NCBI GenBank assembly: GCA_000697055.1
Contig: JNDT01001374.1
Coordinates: 1-10,418 of the forward strand
Source of the DNA: Saksenaea vasiformis B4078
Lineage: Eukaryota > Mucoromycota > Mucoromycetes > Mucorales > Saksenaeaceae
Length of the DNA: 10,418 nt
Reading direction: 5' to 3'
The stretch's first letter is position 1; every line of letters starts with the position of its first letter. Shown here one piece after another: positions 9,358 through 10,418 of the stretch. Under the pieces are notes generated by a model, which was not told the DNA's origin, ran no database searches, and was given only the letters and a program-made list of their open reading frames with translations. The translations under genes were made by a program, and so were the position numbers.

Positions 9358-10416
9358 TCAATTGCGCCCCTTTTTGCTTCGTTGTTCTTGTAGGAGTGTT
9401 GCATGGGCATCGAGGAGCATTGCACCAGCGGGAGGTTCAGGGTCAAAGGTTGAGGCAGAGGTGGCTTGATCAATAGTGTAAAGGACAGTAAGAAGACGTG
9501 GCCACATGTCTTTCCAAATGCCAGGTCGGTGTGGTACCTTCTGGGGCAGCAAATTGAGGGCATAATCCACAGGATGTATGTCAGGTGGAGGGAACGGACG
9601 CAGGTAGGGAACGAGATCTTTGATGAGATGTGCGGTTTTGGGGCACTCAAGGAAATGGTCGCGGTTTCCACGTAGACAGCCACACTGACATACAACCGAG
9701 GGGGAAGGGGGCAACCACGCAAGACGCCATTTGACCAGGCGATGACGTTCTTTGGTGGTGCATGGTAAAAGTAGAACTGGGTCCCAACCAGGAAGACGAA
9801 GACCTCGAAGAAGAGTAATTGGTGGGTTACGCCTATTCAAGATCTGGTCAAATTCACGCTTGATATGGAGACGGATAGCTTCTTTCAATGGGTCCTTTGG
9901 CGGGTCAGGCCTCTCCGTGAGGGTGCAGGTTTCTTTCCATAGTACATTGCGGCGAAGCTTTACCCATTGCGCTTCACTATGGCGAACCTGGAGCTGCGGG
10001 ATCATGGACTTCAGGAGAGTGTCACTGGGCAAACGTTGGGCGCGTATTACGAACTTGGCCTGAAGAATAAGGTAACGTGTATGCATTGAAGGCAATGCGG
10101 CAAGGGAAGCGACATGTAAAGTACCAAGGGGGGAAGCAGGGTCACGGCGTAGACATAGTCTCAGACAACGTCTTTGACTACGTTCCACCTCCTCTGCTAC
10201 TGTGTGGGGAAGGGTAAGAATGGCAAGTCCATACTCTAAAATAGGCCGCACAAAAATTTGATAGGCCCGGAGAGCAGCGGGAAGTCCAAATCCGTACATG
10301 TTGACACCACAATCACGTAGTGATCGCATTACTGCAATCGCCTTGTTATTGGAGTGCCGCAACAATTTCTCACGGTCTATTCCGTCCTGTGAGAAAGGGA
10401 TGCCGAGGTATCGAAA
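9358..10416 (-). CDS. C-terminal part of LINE reverse transcriptase ORF, partial
   Basis: The frame is open from the right edge to a TGA at 9360-9358, 352 residues without a break. It starts with FRYLGIPFSQDGIDREK, the (R)YLG motif late in the non-LTR reverse transcriptase palm, then the thumb-like block YGFGLPAALRAYQIFVRPIL and EYGLAIL. Near residues 243-258 lies CQCGCLRGNRDHFLEC, a CCHC-type zinc knuckle (Cys 243, 245, His 254, Cys 258) typical of the LINE ORF2 C-terminus. The tail is basic (QEQRSKKGRN). The protein copies element RNA into DNA at a nicked target. The YxDD-type catalytic core and the endonuclease are outside the window. The intact frame suggests a fairly recent insertion. 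I cannot name the clade. Confidence 0.88.
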   Translation of the reverse strand, partial: FRYLGIPFSQDGIDREKLLRHSNNKAIAVMRSLRDCGVNMYGFGLPAALRAYQIFVRPILEYGLAILTLPHTVAEEVERSQRRCLRLCLRRDPASPLGTLHVASLAALPSMHTRYLILQAKFVIRAQRLPSDTLLKSMIPQLQVRHSEAQWVKLRRNVLWKETCTLTERPDPPKDPLKEAIRLHIKREFDQILNRRNPPITLLRGLRLPGWDPVLLLPCTTKERHRLVKWRLAWLPPSPSVVCQCGCLRGNRDHFLECPKTAHLIKDLVPYLRPFPPPDIHPVDYALNLLPQKVPHRPGIWKDMWPRLLTVLYTIDQATSASTFDPEPPAGAMLLDAHATLLQEQRSKKGRN

Positions 10417-10418
10417 GG

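Larger units (their letters stand above)
8748..10418 (-). mobile_element. 3' part of a LINE-type (non-LTR) retrotransposon, partial at right edge
   Basis: The element is read right to left. It holds the end of its polymerase ORF (10416-9358) and a 3' UTR of several hundred bases. The left limit is placed at an AATAAA on the minus strand (8753-8748) and is only a guess. Part of the UTR (about 8890-9110) is strongly purine-rich on the plus strand, so pyrimidine-rich in the element's sense strand. The coding part is visibly richer in G and C than the surrounding AT-rich DNA, as expected for an inserted element. The 5' part lies beyond the window. Confidence 0.75.

Noticed and set aside
8912..9361. 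Minus-strand frame of 149 codons overlapping the end of the LINE ORF
   Set aside because: It starts with TTG, is hydrophobic because the strand is pyrimidine-rich, and lies in the 3' UTR of the element.
9752..10063. Plus-strand frame of 103 codons rich in Arg and Ser
   Set aside because: Antisense shadow of the reverse transcriptase frame.

Overview
The window looks like nuclear DNA of an early-diverging filamentous fungus, most likely a mucoralean (Mucoromycota). The reasons are very short GT-AG introns (about 40-70 bp) with CTAAC/CTGAC/TTAAC-type branch sites, an RNase P p40 gene (budding yeast has no gene of that name), TnpB/Fanzor-like coding remains and a non-LTR retrotransposon. The species assignment is inference. 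Because the genes are split by tiny introns, most real exons are shorter than normal ORF-calling limits, and the gene models below were rebuilt by hand from splice sites, phase and family similarity.

Layout from left to right. (1) Positions 2-581, plus strand: the 3' end of a Fanzor/TnpB-like RNA-guided nuclease gene running off the left edge, with a zinc-ribbon segment and a terminal WNRDVNA motif. (2) Positions 742-1510, minus strand: a broken gene of unknown family. (3) Positions 1607-3074, plus: RPP40, the p40 subunit of RNase P/MRP, in eight exons including one GC-AG intron. (4) Positions 3862-4593, plus: a three-exon gene for a small cysteine-rich, Ser/Thr-rich protein with a signal peptide and a GPI-type C-terminus. 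(5) Positions 4685-6185, minus: ethanolamine-phosphate cytidylyltransferase (ECT1/PCYT2) in seven exons, convergent with the previous gene. (6) Positions 6838-7663, minus: a decayed gene that resembles the N-terminal half of a Fanzor-like protein. (7) Positions 8001-8062 and 8301-8516: tandem repeats of 10 and 18 bp, then a T-rich tract. (8) From about 8748 to the right edge, minus: the 3' part of a LINE-type retrotransposon, ending inside the reverse transcriptase at the window edge.

The window is a small housekeeping block (RNA processing, cell surface, phosphatidylethanolamine synthesis) flanked on both sides by mobile-element remains. The genes do not form one pathway. The item of most interest is the left-edge Fanzor-like C-terminus, which can be spliced into an open frame, together with a second, broken Fanzor-like relic on the other strand about 6 kb away.
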